Source: Halichoerus grypus (taxonomy: Eukaryota > Chordata > Mammalia > Carnivora > Phocidae). Taken from it: a DNA stretch of 64,000 nucleotides. The position numbers were made by a program, and so were the translations under genes. How positions within the stretch are numbered: the stretch's first letter is position 1; each line of letters opens with the position of its first letter. The notes under the pieces are model-generated. The model was not told where the DNA came from. It saw nothing but the letters and a program-made list of their open reading frames with translations, and did not search any database. Shown piece by piece: positions 10,221 to 21,640 of this stretch. The stretch is taken from NCBI RefSeq assembly GCF_964656455.1, contig NC_135718.1, positions 147,108,262 to 147,172,261 of the forward strand. The letters are read 5' to 3'.

Positions 10221-11519
10221 GACTACCAGGGGCCTGGGCTGCCTGCTTGTAGGCTGGACGAGGGCAGAACCTGAGGGTGCAGGGGCGGGGTGTAGAGGCT
10301 GGGCCCTCTGCGTGTCCCTCGGGCGCATCCCGTGCAGCCTGGACAGAGGGTGACCAGGTGCATCAGGGATGTCACTTGGCTCAATCAGGCAGGTGAGTGT
10401 GCGGACGGCTGGTCACCTCCACTTTGCAGAAAGTGGTGGACGGGGATCCTGGCGCCGGGTCGAGGAGAGCTCTCAGCGGTGGAGTGCTGCCACCCCATGG
10501 ACACTCTTCAGAAGTACACTTCGCAGAGGCCGAGTTCTGCTTTCGGTAGCCTGAACGCAAAGAGAAAATCCGGGAGGACGCAGCGCCTGCTCGCTGTGCG
10601 CACATTGTCTCGCGCTGGGGCAGCCAGCGGGTGAGGGAGGAACACGGCGCCCTCCCCGAGGCTGTGGCTCTTCATGGTCGTGCTTATTTCCACGGTCCTG
10701 GTCTCAGTTCCCAAATCAGGGGCAGTCAGCAAAGACATGCTGAAGAAACGCTAAGAGCATGCTAAATCCTCGTGTATTTAGCATTTTACATATGGTAAAA
10801 CTTTGGCATTTTTAGAATGTATAATACATTCTAAATATAAATACATTTTCAGAGTTACAGCTCAGCCTAACTTTGTACTTTGCAGAGAAGCCATTCCCTT
10901 CCCCTAATCTCCTGAAACTCTTTCGTGGCGGAGTTAGGACCAGGAGCTCGGCGTTTCAATCTAACCGCGTCTTCCTGCTTGGTGACATCGTGCAGATGCG
11001 CTCCGAAGCTTTATCATCAACACTTTCTGAAGGGTTGTGTGGGCCTTGGTGTAGACCTTTAATTTTTCCATGTAAAGAAGTAATGCCTACCTTTTTAGAT
11101 GGTGCCATTTCATCTTTCTTATATTGCCCCAGTTCCTTAACCCTTCATGGGGTGTGAATATAGAAATATACACATTTTCAAGGAGTATTAAAATTCCAAC
11201 TTGAAACTCACTCATGAAATAATGTGATGCTCATTGAAGATCCAGCCTAACCAGAGTCTCTGATTTAAGGCCAGAGTGGCTGATATGGTTTTGGTCCTTG
11301 TCCTTTTATTGGAAGTTAAGACTTACTGATTTCCAGTTGTTGTTAATAACATTAAAAAATAAGCTTCATTGGCAAAAAGGATTTTGAGAGACGAAGAATG
11401 ACCACTGAGGCAGGATGAAAAACATGGCAGGTTGAGGGGCGTCAGAGGATGTGCACATGTGAGACGAATTCTGTGCACACTGGCCTCCCTCCCTGTGGTG
11501 AACCTCACAGCCAAGGAGT

Positions 11520-12195
11520 GTGGGCAAGCCCGGGTGTGAGTGTGTGCATGTGTACGAGGACGCTGAGAGCGTAGGAGAATGTGTGAGTGTGTGTAGGTGT
11601 GTACGTGTGTGCACAAGCTCATGCATGTGAGGGAGTGTAGGAGTGTGTGTGTGTATGCACCCCCGTGTGGCAGTGGTGAGGGCACATGTGAGCATGTATG
11701 AGAATGTGTGAGTTGTATGACTGTGCACGTGTGTGTATGTGTGACACGCGTCAGGCAGGTGTGTATGGTTGTGTATAAGGGTGTGCATGTGGGACTGTGT
11801 GTGCACATGTGTATGTGTGACGTGTGAGGCTGGTGTGTACGTGCAAGTGTGCGTGTGTGCCCGTGGTGGGGTTCTGTCGCATGCACACCCACGTGAGAGT
11901 GTGCGAGTGTGTGCATGCACGTGTGAGTGTGCGCCCGTGTGTGTATGTGTGACGTGTGTGAGGCCGGTGTGCATGTGTGTGTGCATGTGTGACGGTGGGG
12001 CTACGTGTGCGCATGTTCACACCCGTGTGGGAATGTGTGTGGGTGTGTACATGTGTGCACACGTGCGTATGCGTGACAAGTGTCAGGCACGTGGGGGTGT
12101 GCATCTGGGTGTGCGTGTGTGCCCGTGGTGGGGTTCTGTCACATGCACACCCATGTGAGAGTGTGCGAGTGTGTGTGCGCACGTGTGTGTGTTGT
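11520..12195 (+). repeat. GT-rich minisatellite with an unit of about 125-132 bp
   Basis: GT-rich DNA with internal order. The word GTATGTGTGAC (or one-base variants) recurs at 11735, 11811, 11943 and 12067, spacings 76, 132 and 124. The word GCCCGTGGTGGGGTTCTGTC recurs at 11859 and 12121 (262 apart). It therefore looks like a diverged tandem array rather than a simple TG run. Three long His/Thr-rich frames on the opposite strand are by-products of the repeat. Confidence 0.8.
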
Positions 12196-12528
12196 CTCCC
12201 AGCCAGACCACGGCCCCTCAGGGGCAGAGAGGAGCGCACTGGATCGCCCTCTGCTCCGACTGAGAGGGAAGCCGAGTCCACGTGTTGGTAACAGCTGCTT
12301 GCACGTCGGTAACAAGCGGTGGCAACGGGGCCGGCCCGCGGTCCTGGGGCGGGTAGTGAGGCGTGAGGACAGCGCAGTCCGCCGGGGAGGTAGGAGGGAA
12401 GCTGCCTAGGATTGGAGCTTGCCCCGCTGCCTCCGTGGCCCTTCCCGGCTCCCTCTCCCACCCCGCGTTGGAGAGCAGACCCCCGAGCGGCCGCTCCGGC
12501 TCCTGATGCCCCTTCGGCCTCCCTGCAG

Positions 12529-12676
12529 GTTCGCCAAGCTGCTGCTGCGCCTCCCAGCCCTGCGCTCCATCGGCTTGAAATGCCTGGAGCACCTGTTCTT
12601 CTTCAAGCTCATCGGGGACACGCCCATCGACACCTTCCTCATGGAGATGCTAGAGACCCCGCTGCAGATCACCTGA
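12529..12676 (+). CDS. RXRG: RXRG terminal coding exon: helices 10-12 and stop
   Basis: One base completes Arg415, then [20 protein letters not shown], then [16 protein letters not shown] and [12 protein letters not shown], residues 416-463, followed by TGA at 12674-12676. Helix 10 ([20 protein letters not shown]) is the main dimer interface. Cys433 by this count corresponds to RXRA Cys432 in the ligand pocket (recalled). FLMEMLE is the AF-2 activation helix and is intact, so coactivator recruitment should be normal. No frameshift or odd substitution is seen in the domain. Confidence 0.97.
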
Positions 12677-12802
12677 ACGCCCCCAGCCGCAGCCCCCCCC
12701 CACCAGGACCACCCCTGGGCCGGTGTGTGTGGACCCCCACCCTGCACACGTTCCCCCACCTCCCACCCTGACCCCTTCCTGTTCCACAAATGTGATGCTT
12801 AC

Positions 12803-12808
12803 AATAAA
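12803..12808 (+). terminator. RXRG: Proximal poly(A) signal of RXRG (AATAAA)
   Basis: AATAAA sits 127 bp after the stop codon, with a GT-rich stretch (GGTGGAGTTTTGT) about 30 bp downstream. Cleavage would fall near 12,825. Confidence 0.7.
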
Positions 12809-12992
12809 GAAACCTTTCTACATGTGCGACTTTTATAGGTGGAGTTTTGTACAGATGTTAAAGGAAGCCCTTCCTTGCCATCTGAGGGGCTGGGGTTCTT
12901 TCTGGAAGCTCTTGGAAAAACGAACCAAGCCTCTGTACATATAACTGGTTTAAATTATTTTTTCACTTGCCATGGAAAGCAAACGAGCGAAT

Positions 12993-12998
12993 AATAAA
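12993..12998 (+). terminator. RXRG: Distal poly(A) signal of RXRG (AATAAA)
   Basis: AATAAA occurs 317 bp after the stop and is followed by a strong GT-rich element (GGGGTGTGTTATTGTG) around 13,033. Cleavage would fall near 13,015. Which of the two signals dominates cannot be told from sequence. Confidence 0.6.
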
Positions 12999-13181
12999 AT
13001 AATATATATGATGTTGGCACTGCTTGGAGCACGGGGTGTGTTATTGTGCTATGGGGAAGTGTTCTCAGTGGGGGGAGGAGAGCTGTTGGGTGGGGAATGG
13101 GGCTGGGGTCCTGAAATAGTAAATCCCATGGTCGGGCACCCTGAGACTAAACCGGGCACAGCACGCTTTCCCTCAGAGCAG

Positions 13182-13200
13182 CCCCCCCCCCCCCCCCCCC
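13182..13200 (+). repeat. Poly-C tract (19 C)
   Basis: An uninterrupted C run followed by one G and four more Cs. Length in the assembly is likely unreliable. Confidence 0.9.
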
Positions 13201-13549
13201 GCCCCGGCGAGATTGGGAAGAAACATGGTCTTTCAGAGTCAGCTTGGTTTTTTGTGTTTGTTTTCTTCCCCCTAAGGATAATGAGTACAAACAGCCTTGT
13301 CCTGTTTGGGAGCAACTGAGCCTAAGGCCAAGGGAAGATGCTCCCTTGATGGAAGAAGGTTCTTGGATCCTGGGAGTTGATAGGAGGTAGTAACAAAAGA
13401 GAAGAATTTTCTGTTGTTAACCAGCAAAAAGACCAGAGTACACCTGATTTGTTTTCCACCATTATCTGACCTTACATAGCCTGTTCTTAAAATGGAAAGA
13501 GAAAACCTCTCCCAGCCTATGATTTCCTGGTGGTCCTGGAGCCTTACTG

Positions 13550-13820
13550 TTTGCCGGACAGTAAGCTCCTCAAGGGCAGAAACTATGTCTGATGCCACAG
13601 TGAGACTATATATATAGCCCGTCACCATCCTGCCATCTGCAGGAATAGGACTTAATGGATACACAAATCTATACTATGATTTACATGACGCCCCCTAGGG
13701 TTGTCAGTGTACAACATGAACAACTGCCCATGGCAGTCCTACTTACCTTCTCTGTACCACAGGAACCTGATCTAGGGCCTGGCACACAGCAGATGCATAG
13801 TAAACGTGTGTTGTTGAATT
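13550..13820 (+). repeat. L2 LINE 3' end remnant
   Basis: GACAGTAAGCTCCTCAAGGG, then GGGCCTGGCACACAGCAGAT and AGTAAACGTGTGTTGTTGAA follow the L2 3' end order, with about 130 bp of inserted or diverged sequence between them. Confidence 0.6.
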
Positions 13821-14887
13821 GGGGTCCACGTAACTGGAATGAATTTCCTAAAGGGCATCGTGGATGGCAGTTGCCTCGTTCCCCATCGATCACTTGTCCT
13901 CTCAGAAGACCCTAGAGCTAACTCTCCAGTCCAAATACATCCATCCATGGTCATACAATTTTGGAGAAATTAAAATTGTTTTATTCCTGGGGAAAGTTTA
14001 GGGATCCCTTAGCCTTGGACATTAAGCAATGGAATGATAATCTTAATTAAGCTGTTTTTTTCCCCTTCTCTTTTTTATCTATGTTTACCGTGAACCATGA
14101 TGAAAATAACTGGAGTGGGGGGAGACTAAGACTTAATCGTAGGCTCTCTGGCCCCCCCTTTCTGCCAGTGTAGCTCACCGGCCACATTCGGCTGCCTTAC
14201 GGTAACATGTGGCTTCCGGGGGAACTCACCGTGGCCAACCATTCACGGGAGCCCGAGTGCCATTCTGATCCTTGATCCCTGGAGCGGAGTACAGCCTGAT
14301 GAAGGTGCAGCAGGGTGTCTGCCCATCCATCAGGCCATGTCCCCCAGAACTGTTGTCCTAGAACCCCACTGAGCTTAGCCGGAGAGGAGTAGGCATCTCT
14401 CCCCAGGCTGGGTCCATGACATTTGGGGCCCCAGAGGCCATCTCCTTCCTGACCCCATTCCCCTCCCACCCCAAGATGAGCCACTGAATGGATGTTCAAT
14501 CTTCCCTAAGGCTCGACTCCACAGCAACCACAAGAAGCTTCCCCAGAGAGAAACCCTCCTCGTTCTGCTCACCTCCCCAAGAGGAGTCAGCCGTGGAGAG
14601 AACACATTGTCCTATCAATGCTGACTAGTGTTTGCTGAGAGCCACCACCCAGGCTGATGACACAGGTAAACAAAACCAAGGGACTCAGCCTTGTGTTCCC
14701 CAGGCTTTTCGTAGAGCCAGGACCAAGGCTCTGGGTGAACGGAGGCTGGATTCTGGACACAGCCCGCCAGAGCCTGCTCCTGGGTCTAGCGGCTGGTGGT
14801 CCTGTGTTTGCGGGGAGGCCGCTCAACCTCGGTGACTCCTATTTCTTTCCCTTATTTGTAAACGTCAGTAATAATGCACACCTTAAA

Positions 14888-14980
14888 GGGGCACCTGGGG
14901 GGCTCAGTCGGTGAAGCGTCTGCCTTCGGCTCAGGTCACGATCTCAGGGTCCCGGGATCGAGTCCCACTTTGGGCTCAGG
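14888..14980 (+). mobile_element. Carnivore SINE, head only (3' truncated)
   Basis: Only the tRNA-like part is present, from GGGGCACCTGGGGGGCTCAG to just past the B box (GGGATCGAGTCCC). The purine-rich middle and A-rich tail are missing. No target-site repeat is seen. Confidence 0.88.
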
Positions 14981-15284
14981 TTTTTGAGGAGATTACTAGA
15001 ACATCCCATTCCACAGCCTGGTCAGGATCGCCCAACCTACTTCTACATAAGGAATCACCAAGTTGTGGTTTCTAGTTCTGCTTTACACTTTTCTTCTCGT
15101 TCGTATCTTCCTCGGTACAGTGGGAATCAGCCCCCCAGCCCCCCAGCAGCACTGACAGCGCAGAGTGTCGGGGGAAGCTTGTGGGAGCCGTGGGGCCTGC
15201 ATCCCGAGGAAGCTGCCACGCTCCCCCACTAGGGCGCCCGTGTGCCCCGACCACTGTTAGAACTCCACCTCTGATCTCTCAGCG

Positions 15285-15440
15285 GCTTCACCTCCTAGAC
15301 CTTCGTGTTTGACTTTGTAAACAGGGACTAATAATGACACCTGTTCACAGGGTTGTCGAGGGAACAAAACGGGGTGATCTATAATGGATACATGGCACGT
15401 GGTGAGCTCTCAATTAACTGTAGTTATACTATTATTGATC
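15285..15440 (+). repeat. MIR SINE remnant
   Basis: GACTTTGTAAACAGGGACTA, ACAGGGTTGTCGAGGGAACA and GGTGAGCTCTCAATTAACTG follow MIR order. Confidence 0.6.
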
Positions 15441-15780
15441 CAAATATTTCTACAAGATTCCTGTTCTGAAAAGAAAGTCCTAGACTCCAGGGATAAGCCC
15501 CGCACCCCATGCCTCACTCCTCTTCACACCTTCATTCCTCAGCCCTCCTGCCCCCCCCATAGGGCCCCCACCCTCCAGGCTTACACTGCATCAGTGTCAC
15601 GGTCCCCTACCTTCCTCGGATGGTCTGAGTGGAAGTCAGTGAGACATCTCATGACAGCCCTTCATACCCTAGCAGGGATGACTGAAAAGGTGTCATCTGT
15701 ATGGTAGACATTTCTTGGCCTTGACCACTCCTGTTTGTCCCATTCAGTGAAACCAACCAAATGGCATTTGATTATAATTC

Positions 15781-15979
15781 TTTTTTTTTTTTTAAGATTT
15801 TATTTATTTATTTGACAGAGAGAGATAGTGAGAGAAGGAACACAAGCAGGGGGAGAGGGAGAGGGAGAAGCAGGCTTCCTGCCGAGAAGGGAGCCCGATG
15901 CGGGGCTCGATCCCAGGACCCTGAGATCATGACCTGAGCCGAAGGCAGACGCTTAACGACTGAGCCACCCAGGCGCCCC
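15781..15979 (-). mobile_element. Carnivore SINE (SINEC type), antisense, with perfect target duplication
   Basis: The full copy is flanked by identical 12-bp TGATTATAATTC repeats (15769-15780 and 15980-15991). The body is close to the family consensus by eye. Both facts point to a fairly recent insertion. Confidence 0.97.
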
Positions 15980-16939
15980 TGATTATAATTCTATGTCACT
16001 TCCTTGCTCCAAAATTTTCAAGGACCTCCTCCTGTCTATTAAGCAATGGTGGTCACCAGGGGGCCATTTTCCTCTGCCCCCCCTGCCTGCCCCCAGGGAA
16101 GGTTTAGTGATGTCCGAAGAGGTTGTCACAACTGGGGAGCTCTAGTGGGTCGAGGCCAGAGACGCTACCGAACATCGACAGGGCATGGCCCAGTCCCCTA
16201 CAACAAAGAAGCGTCTGGCCCAAATGGCAACAGTGCTGAGACCGGGAAACTTGGCTGTAAAGCATCGTTACTGGAACAGAAAATCAAATGGGCTTTCCTG
16301 TTGTTTTAGAATTTTGGCTAAAGCCCCAAGGTGAGGCCAGGAGGCCCCCAAATGTTCAAGAGGAACTAATGGATGTACCCACACGAACTTACTAAGGTAG
16401 AAGAATTCTTTCTATAACTTTTACCTTATATTTCTTCTCGAGCTTGTATTCACAGAAGATTGGAATTTAAGAAGGAAGTTCCTAAGAATAAGGGGTACTT
16501 GGGGGCCGTGCTGTGGCTTTATCCCACTCCTCCAGGAGGAGGGAAGGACCCCCACCCCCAGGCCAAATGAGGACCACAGAAGAACCATTTGCTGAGACTG
16601 GACCTCTCGGGAGAGGGTACCTGTAGGAAGGGAGGCTGGTGCCTCCTTCCTGGCTGGATGCCTTGCTCAGCAGCAGAAACACCAAGTCACCCTAAAGGGA
16701 GTGAGGGAGTGCTTGGAAGGGCTCGGGGATACTTGTGAACATAGAGACTGATGCCTTCCTCTTGACTAGAGAGCTCGGAGGACAGGAATCCATCTTGAGG
16801 GTGACAGTGGGACAAGGGGGGGGGCAGCAGTGTGTGCTCACCCCCTCCCCTGCACTTGGTCTGGTCAGGGTGTGGCATTTTCTGTGAGCCAAATTAATAC
16901 TCTGGAAGGTGGTTGTGCTTAGAATTTCCCAAAGGTACT

Positions 16940-17033
16940 GAGCATGCGGGTGGCTCAGTCGGTTGAGCATCCAGCTCTTGGTTTTGGCTCAGGTCATGAT
17001 CTCGGGGTCGTGGGATCGAGCCCTTCATTGGGC
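16940..17033 (+). mobile_element. Carnivore SINE, head only (3' truncated)
   Basis: It reads from ATGCGGGTGGCTCAGTCGGT through TCATGATCTCGGGGTCGTGG to just past the B-box-like element, then stops. No tail and no target repeat are visible. Confidence 0.85.
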
Positions 17034-17633
17034 CTTTGTCAAAGCCAAGGCAAGGGGGCCCCAGCAATAACAGGCCGTGGGTTGAGCTATCGTGGGCAGT
17101 GATGAAGGGCTCAAACAGGGAAGGTGTCGTATCAGACACGGGTCAGCAGAACAAGCTGAGCCATCGGGTGGGTCCTTGCCCCACGGAATGCATCGACAGC
17201 ACTACCTCCTTAAGAACGTTTCCCCTCTTCCCATCCTTCCCCCAAGGCCCCAATTCCCTGGTGGAGAGAGGGCAGGAAGACCCAAAAGAGGGGGAGGAAG
17301 GTGGAGGAAGAGGGAGAGCGTCGTCCCTGGGCCGGGAGTCAGGCCCGACAGGACGAGGCTTGGGGGTCCACGTGAGGTTGATGTTTGCATGGGCCTGGGT
17401 CTCTTACCTGCCAGAATGGGATGTTCTGAGCTTTGCGGGAGGTAGTCGGCCAAGAGGCAAACAGCGGAGATCCCGAAGAGTAGGCCTGCAGGCTGGGGCT
17501 GGAGGAACAGAAAGCCTTGTCCTGTGTGTGTCCCGCTGCCTTCCAGCGCTTCCCAGTACCAGCTGCACGCGTCCAGACTGGGGCCACGGGCAGGCACCCC
17601 TGGGCTTTGCTGTCTTTGCCCCTCAGCTGGGCG

Positions 17634-17649
17634 CCCCCCCCCCCCCCCC
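17634..17649 (+). repeat. Poly-C tract (about 16 C)
   Basis: A C homopolymer lying inside the long open frame at 17102-18490, where it encodes a proline run. Confidence 0.9.
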
Positions 17650-17964
17650 GCCCGGGAGTGAGTGCAGGTGGCTTTGTGCATCAGCTACAGTGATTTCATT
17701 TCACCGCGGACACAAGCCCGGGCTTTTTAGCAGGGCAATCGAGGCTCTCCGTGGCTGGGCCCACAGAAGAAGTCGCCAGCTTCCTCTCTCTCCCACGTCC
17801 CACAGCACCCCCGCCCCTGGCCGGCTCAGCTCCTCCTGCCGCCCCTGCTGTCTGTCCGCGCTCAGGCCTGGCCCCCGGCTGCGCCGGCCGTACCCGCTCA
17901 AGTCCGACTCCGCCTGCAGGGCCAGCTCAGGCGCCACATCCCTCGGGCGCTTTTCCCGATCGCT

Positions 17965-18165
17965 CCATCCTTGTGGTGTCACATTATCTTGTGTCTGCAT
18001 TTCGCACACATCCACACTGCGCTTGCCATTATGGGGTGGCGGTACATACAGCCGACGTCCCTTGCAAACGCCTCGGGAACAGACATCACGTCTGATTCGT
18101 CTGTCTCCACGACAGCTCTGGACATGGTGCCCAGCCCGAAGCTGGCATTCCATAAATGTTAGGTG
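17965..18165 (+). repeat. L2 LINE 3' end remnant
   Basis: CATCACGTCTGATTCGTCTG followed by a GCCCAGCCCGAAGCTGGCAT and TCCATAAATGTTAGGTGGGA order resembles the L2 3' end. It lies within the long open frame, which argues against that frame being a gene. Confidence 0.45.
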
Positions 18166-18540
18166 GGATTGGTGCCTTTGTCTTCACCCCCAAGATGGCA
18201 GCCTGTCGCCAGTAGTCCAGTCCTGCAGGGAGCCCGGGAGCCTCCCCACTGGAGCCACGAGCCGGAAAACCAGCCTCGGGCAGATGTTAACAGAAGGTGT
18301 AAGGTCTCCACTGTCTGTCAAGTCACTTTTCACGGGCACAGTGGGCCGTGACCGAAGACGTGGAGGCGTGTTCTTTGCCTTCAGAGAACTTCTAGCTGAA
18401 AACAGTACAAGGCACAAGGATCGAGGAATACAAAGCAATGATATGTCCTGTAGCACTTTCGAGTTTAAAAAGACACGTAAAGATCTGTGATTGTCATGTG
18501 GCCCGGGAGAAGTGGGCAAGAGAACTTTTGTTAACTTCCT

Positions 18541-18738
18541 TTTATTTATTTATTTAATTTTTTAAAGATTTTATTTATTAATTTGAGAGAGGGAGGGAGA
18601 GTCCAGAGGGAGAGGGAGAGGGAGAAGCAGGCTCCCCTGCTGAGCAGGGAGCCCGACGCGGGGCTCGATCCCAGGACCCTTAGATCATGACCTGAGCTGA
18701 AGGCAGATGCTTAACCGACCGAGCCACCCACGCATCCA
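18541..18738 (-). mobile_element. Carnivore SINE (SINEC type), antisense
   Basis: A full copy from a TTTATTTATTTA tail to the reversed head (CCGACCGAGCCACCCACGCA). It splits or abuts an older antisense MIR that continues to about 18,850. Confidence 0.94.
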
Positions 18739-18739
18739 T

Positions 18740-18850
18740 CGTTATCTTCACTTTAAAGATGAAGAAAGTAGGATGCTGGGAACTCAGAGAGTTGTGCCAG
18801 GACACACATGGTGGGCAGTGGATGGGACTCAGCCACTGTCCCTGCCCATA
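18740..18850 (-). repeat. MIR SINE remnant, antisense
   Basis: TTATCTTCACTTTAAAGATG, AACTCAGAGAGTTGTGCCAG and the following ACACATGGTGGGCAGTGGAT match the reversed MIR core. Confidence 0.55.
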
Positions 18851-19821
18851 CACAGCAAGTGTCCCCCCAGCCTCAAGAACTTCGCACCTATATCCTCACC
18901 GAACTGTATATTCTGTGCCCGAGAAATAAGTATCTGTCCACTGAGGGATCGGCATAAACAATGAGCAAATATAAAATAAGGAGGGTGTTTTTTTAAATAA
19001 ACGAACTTGGACAAACACATCACATTTAGCCTTGAAATCTTCTTTAAGACTTTCGCTGCGATGATATTTTCTTTGGAAAGTTCTCTCTTCCATTTGTCTT
19101 CAGAGCTGCTTTAGAGGCCACCTAAGAAACATGATCTCATGGTTCTATATTAAAAACTCATCGAATAACAACAGGGACAATAAATACCCATGTGACCCCG
19201 ATTCACACTCGACTCCCATCTACCCAGAACCTACTCTACACCAGACCCTGGGCTCAGTTACTTTCATAGCAGCTTTATTTCCTCTGTTTAATAGATTCAG
19301 CTCTGGATGATTTTTGGCTGTTTCCAAAAATCAAATCTACTCTCTCTGCTAGTGATAATTTGCCATCACTGATGTCATTCAAAAGACTGGGGCTCAGGCT
19401 CTGAAGGTTCCTTCCCCCAAATAAGGTCATAAACCAATAATGTCTTTCCCCCCCTGGGAGGAAGATTGGGGCCCCTGATGTGGAATGAATTTAGGGCATT
19501 CCTGGGAGGCACTGGAGGGGGGAGTGGAGTGAAAAGCACGCCCCCCCTTCCCCCTAAGGCAGGCAGGGATGGCGGATCTGGGAGAGGGAAGCAGAGGACT
19601 GGGGAGCCAAACGCTTTCCCAGCCAGCCTTCACCCCGTTCCATGGAAAACTCCATGGAAATGTCTCCCATGACAGTGTTGGAGCACACAGCCATCTCCGA
19701 CCACACTGGACTGGCTGGGGTCCAGGCCCCCGGGGGGAGCTCCGCGCGGCCGGTGCAGCTGCGGGGATTCCTGCGACCCGCCCAGCCCCCCGGGACACCC
19801 GGTGCCAAGCTCGTTAGGCGC

Positions 19822-19840
19822 GGGCGCCCTCTGCTGCCGG
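19822..19840 (-). promoter_or_regulatory. Candidate CTCF binding motif, minus orientation
   Basis: The minus strand reads CCGGCAGCAGAGGGCGCCC, matching the CTCF core (CA, G or C, CAG, A or G, GGGCGC). It lies in a CpG-rich patch about 7 kb after the RXRG stop. Binding is inferred from motif only. Confidence 0.6.
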
Positions 19841-21299
19841 CTCGGGGTATCACCCCCCACCTTCCTGGGAAAGAGGCTTCCAGGAGGTCTGGGAGGGACA
19901 GAGTTTTCAAGATGGAAAACAAAAAGAAGAGTTTGAAAAACGAGCCTCAGGGAGACTCGGAAGGTCAGATATGCCCCTGGCCAGATGCTCACTCAGTGGA
20001 GTTTTAGTTTCTGCGCAAATGGGCTCCAAAGAGGAACCTCAAAGAGGGAAGAATGCAGAATCTCATGGGGAATGCCTAGAAGCAGGAGCGGATCTCAGCC
20101 GGGAAGGACCACCTCCTTCTCAGCTGCCAGCCCCTCACCAGCTAAACACCAGCTAGATGCAGACCTGCGACATCTGCCACGTCACCAACATCACACGTGA
20201 AGTCGAAGGGTCATGCCACAGCAGGGCTGGCTCAGCGGGTCACCCCTAGGCGGCGCCGCGGACGCTCCTAGGACAACACCGTCCGCCCATTAGACTTCTT
20301 CCTCAGAGGCGGAGCGGGGCCCTGGGAGCGTGCTTGTGTGTGCGCTTCCAACGGGACTGTGTTTCAGGGAAACGTTGTGTTCTTTGCTTGTGAAGGCTGT
20401 GAGCCGCTTATCCTGCCAAGTGTGAACGTGCTGCCCTGGCCCTTCCCGAGTTTGCAGAGCCAGATGCACGTTCCCAGCAAGTGAGGTCACCTGCGTCTCA
20501 GCTTACCTGGTGGAAAGAGAAGAGGACCAGGAGGCTGAGGTTTTGCGGCAGCCCCTCGTCTGACCCTGGTAAGGTCGCTGGACCCCTCAGGGCTTCGAAT
20601 CCCTCGTCAACGAAGTCAGAGGTTCTGACAAGATGATCTCTGAGTTCCTTCCACCTCACTGAGCCAGTCACGTCTTTTAGAACTTGATGGCTTCTCTATT
20701 CCACAACCTTCCATGGAAGCATGGGAACACCCTGAGCTCTTCAGTACTGAGCCCAGAGAAAACCCTGGAAGATCCTATTCCTCAGAGAGCTCCGAATCTG
20801 AAGGATGAAACAGGTTAAAAACTGTTAAATTATTTACTCGAGCACTTGCTATGGGTTTAGTGCTCCATTAAATGACAGAGGTAGGAAGGTGGTTCCTAGC
20901 GCCAGGGAGACAGAATTAGTTTATCCTTCTCAGCTGATGGCGAAGCCGACCATCCAAAGCACCTCTTTTGCTTAATTTTTTTCACCTTTTATCTTCTCTC
21001 TCAGATCGAAATCCTCCCAAAGGTAACTATTTCTCATGTATTTCTAGTAGGTCCTTGAAAATCCACCTTCCATTTGTTACTTCTCCAGATGACATCGATG
21101 GGAATTACATAGTACTGTTCTATGTGTTTTTAAAATGTACATAATTGTTTTGCTATCAGCAAACTCTGTGCTATGCACTGAGATCGATCAGTGATGCTCT
21201 AGGTAACTCCGGCTAATTCCTCCTGCCTGCGGCCCAGTATTCCAGTAAAATCCTCAGTGGCCTGTAGTTCTCTGCCAGGATAGGCATGCTTGCTTGAGT

Positions 21300-21640
21300 C
21301 TCCTTGCTAACTTGTGTAGGAGTTTGTCTGGGGCATACCCCAGGAATAGGACTTGCCTACATTGTAGTCACATACCCACGTCCCGAACACATCCACACTG
21401 CTCTCCGAGAGGTTGCAATATACATCCCATGTCTACACGTCTACACGATATATCCCATGTCTACATGTACTTCCTAGCATTTGGTAGAGGTCAAGTGATT
21501 AATTTTGTGGGCTGCACATCAAGGGAGACCTTTCTCTGAATTGCCTTTCTCTGATTAGTAGGAAAATTGGCCTTCTCTCAGGGTCTTTATTAGCCTTTCA
21601 GATTTCCTATTCTGTGAGTTACCTATTTGTAGTGTTCTAA
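21300..21640. repeat. Old LINE-like remnant
   Basis: GGGGCATACCCCAGGAATAG, ATCCACACTGCTCTCCGAGA and TTGCCTTTCTCTGATTAGTA follow, in order, the words seen in the 3' part of ancient L1-type LINEs. Edges are approximate. Confidence 0.45.

Larger units (their letters stand above)
7719..12528 (+). other. RXRG: RXRG last intron
   Basis: It holds an antisense SINE (7949-8145), a MIR (about 8195-8315), an old unassigned repeat (about 8930-9250), a sense SINE (9599-9811), an old LINE-like stretch (about 9900-10220) and a GT-rich minisatellite (about 11,520-12,195). A CpG-richer patch lies near 10,400-10,650. No extra exon is supported. It ends in CCCTGCAG. Confidence 0.75.
1..13020 (+). other. RXRG: RXRG locus, 3' part (gene span, incomplete at the 5' side)
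   Basis: Six exons joined by GT-AG introns spell an uninterrupted retinoid X receptor hinge end and ligand-binding domain. Counting back from the stop, the first residue (a split alanine) is number 208 of 463, which fits RXRG length with no insertion or deletion. Gamma rather than alpha or beta is chosen from paralogue-specific stretches such as [21 protein letters not shown] and the C-terminus ETPLQIT. The zinc-finger and A/B exons are not in the first 3.4 kb, so the window opens inside the intron before the hinge exon. RXR proteins are nuclear receptors that bind 9-cis-retinoic acid and dimerise with RAR, TR, VDR and others (family knowledge). Exons here are probably exons 5 to 10 of the family's usual ten. 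The 3' limit depends on which poly(A) signal is used. Confidence 0.96.
12677..13020 (+). other. RXRG: RXRG 3' untranslated region (outer limit)
   Basis: This is C-rich just after the stop, then carries two poly(A) signals. The true end is about 12,825 if the first is used and about 13,015 if the second is used. No SINE interrupts it. Confidence 0.7.
12999..15768. other. Intergenic stretch after RXRG
   Basis: It contains a 19-base C run (13182-13200), an L2 3' end (about 13,550-13,820), a head-only SINE (14888-14980) and a sense MIR (about 15,285-15,440). No gene is supported. Confidence 0.7.

Noticed and set aside
11323..12461. Minus-strand frames of 197, 206 and 236 codons rich in His and Thr
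   Set aside because: They are direct translations of the GT-rich minisatellite (repeated ACA/CAC) and carry no other feature.
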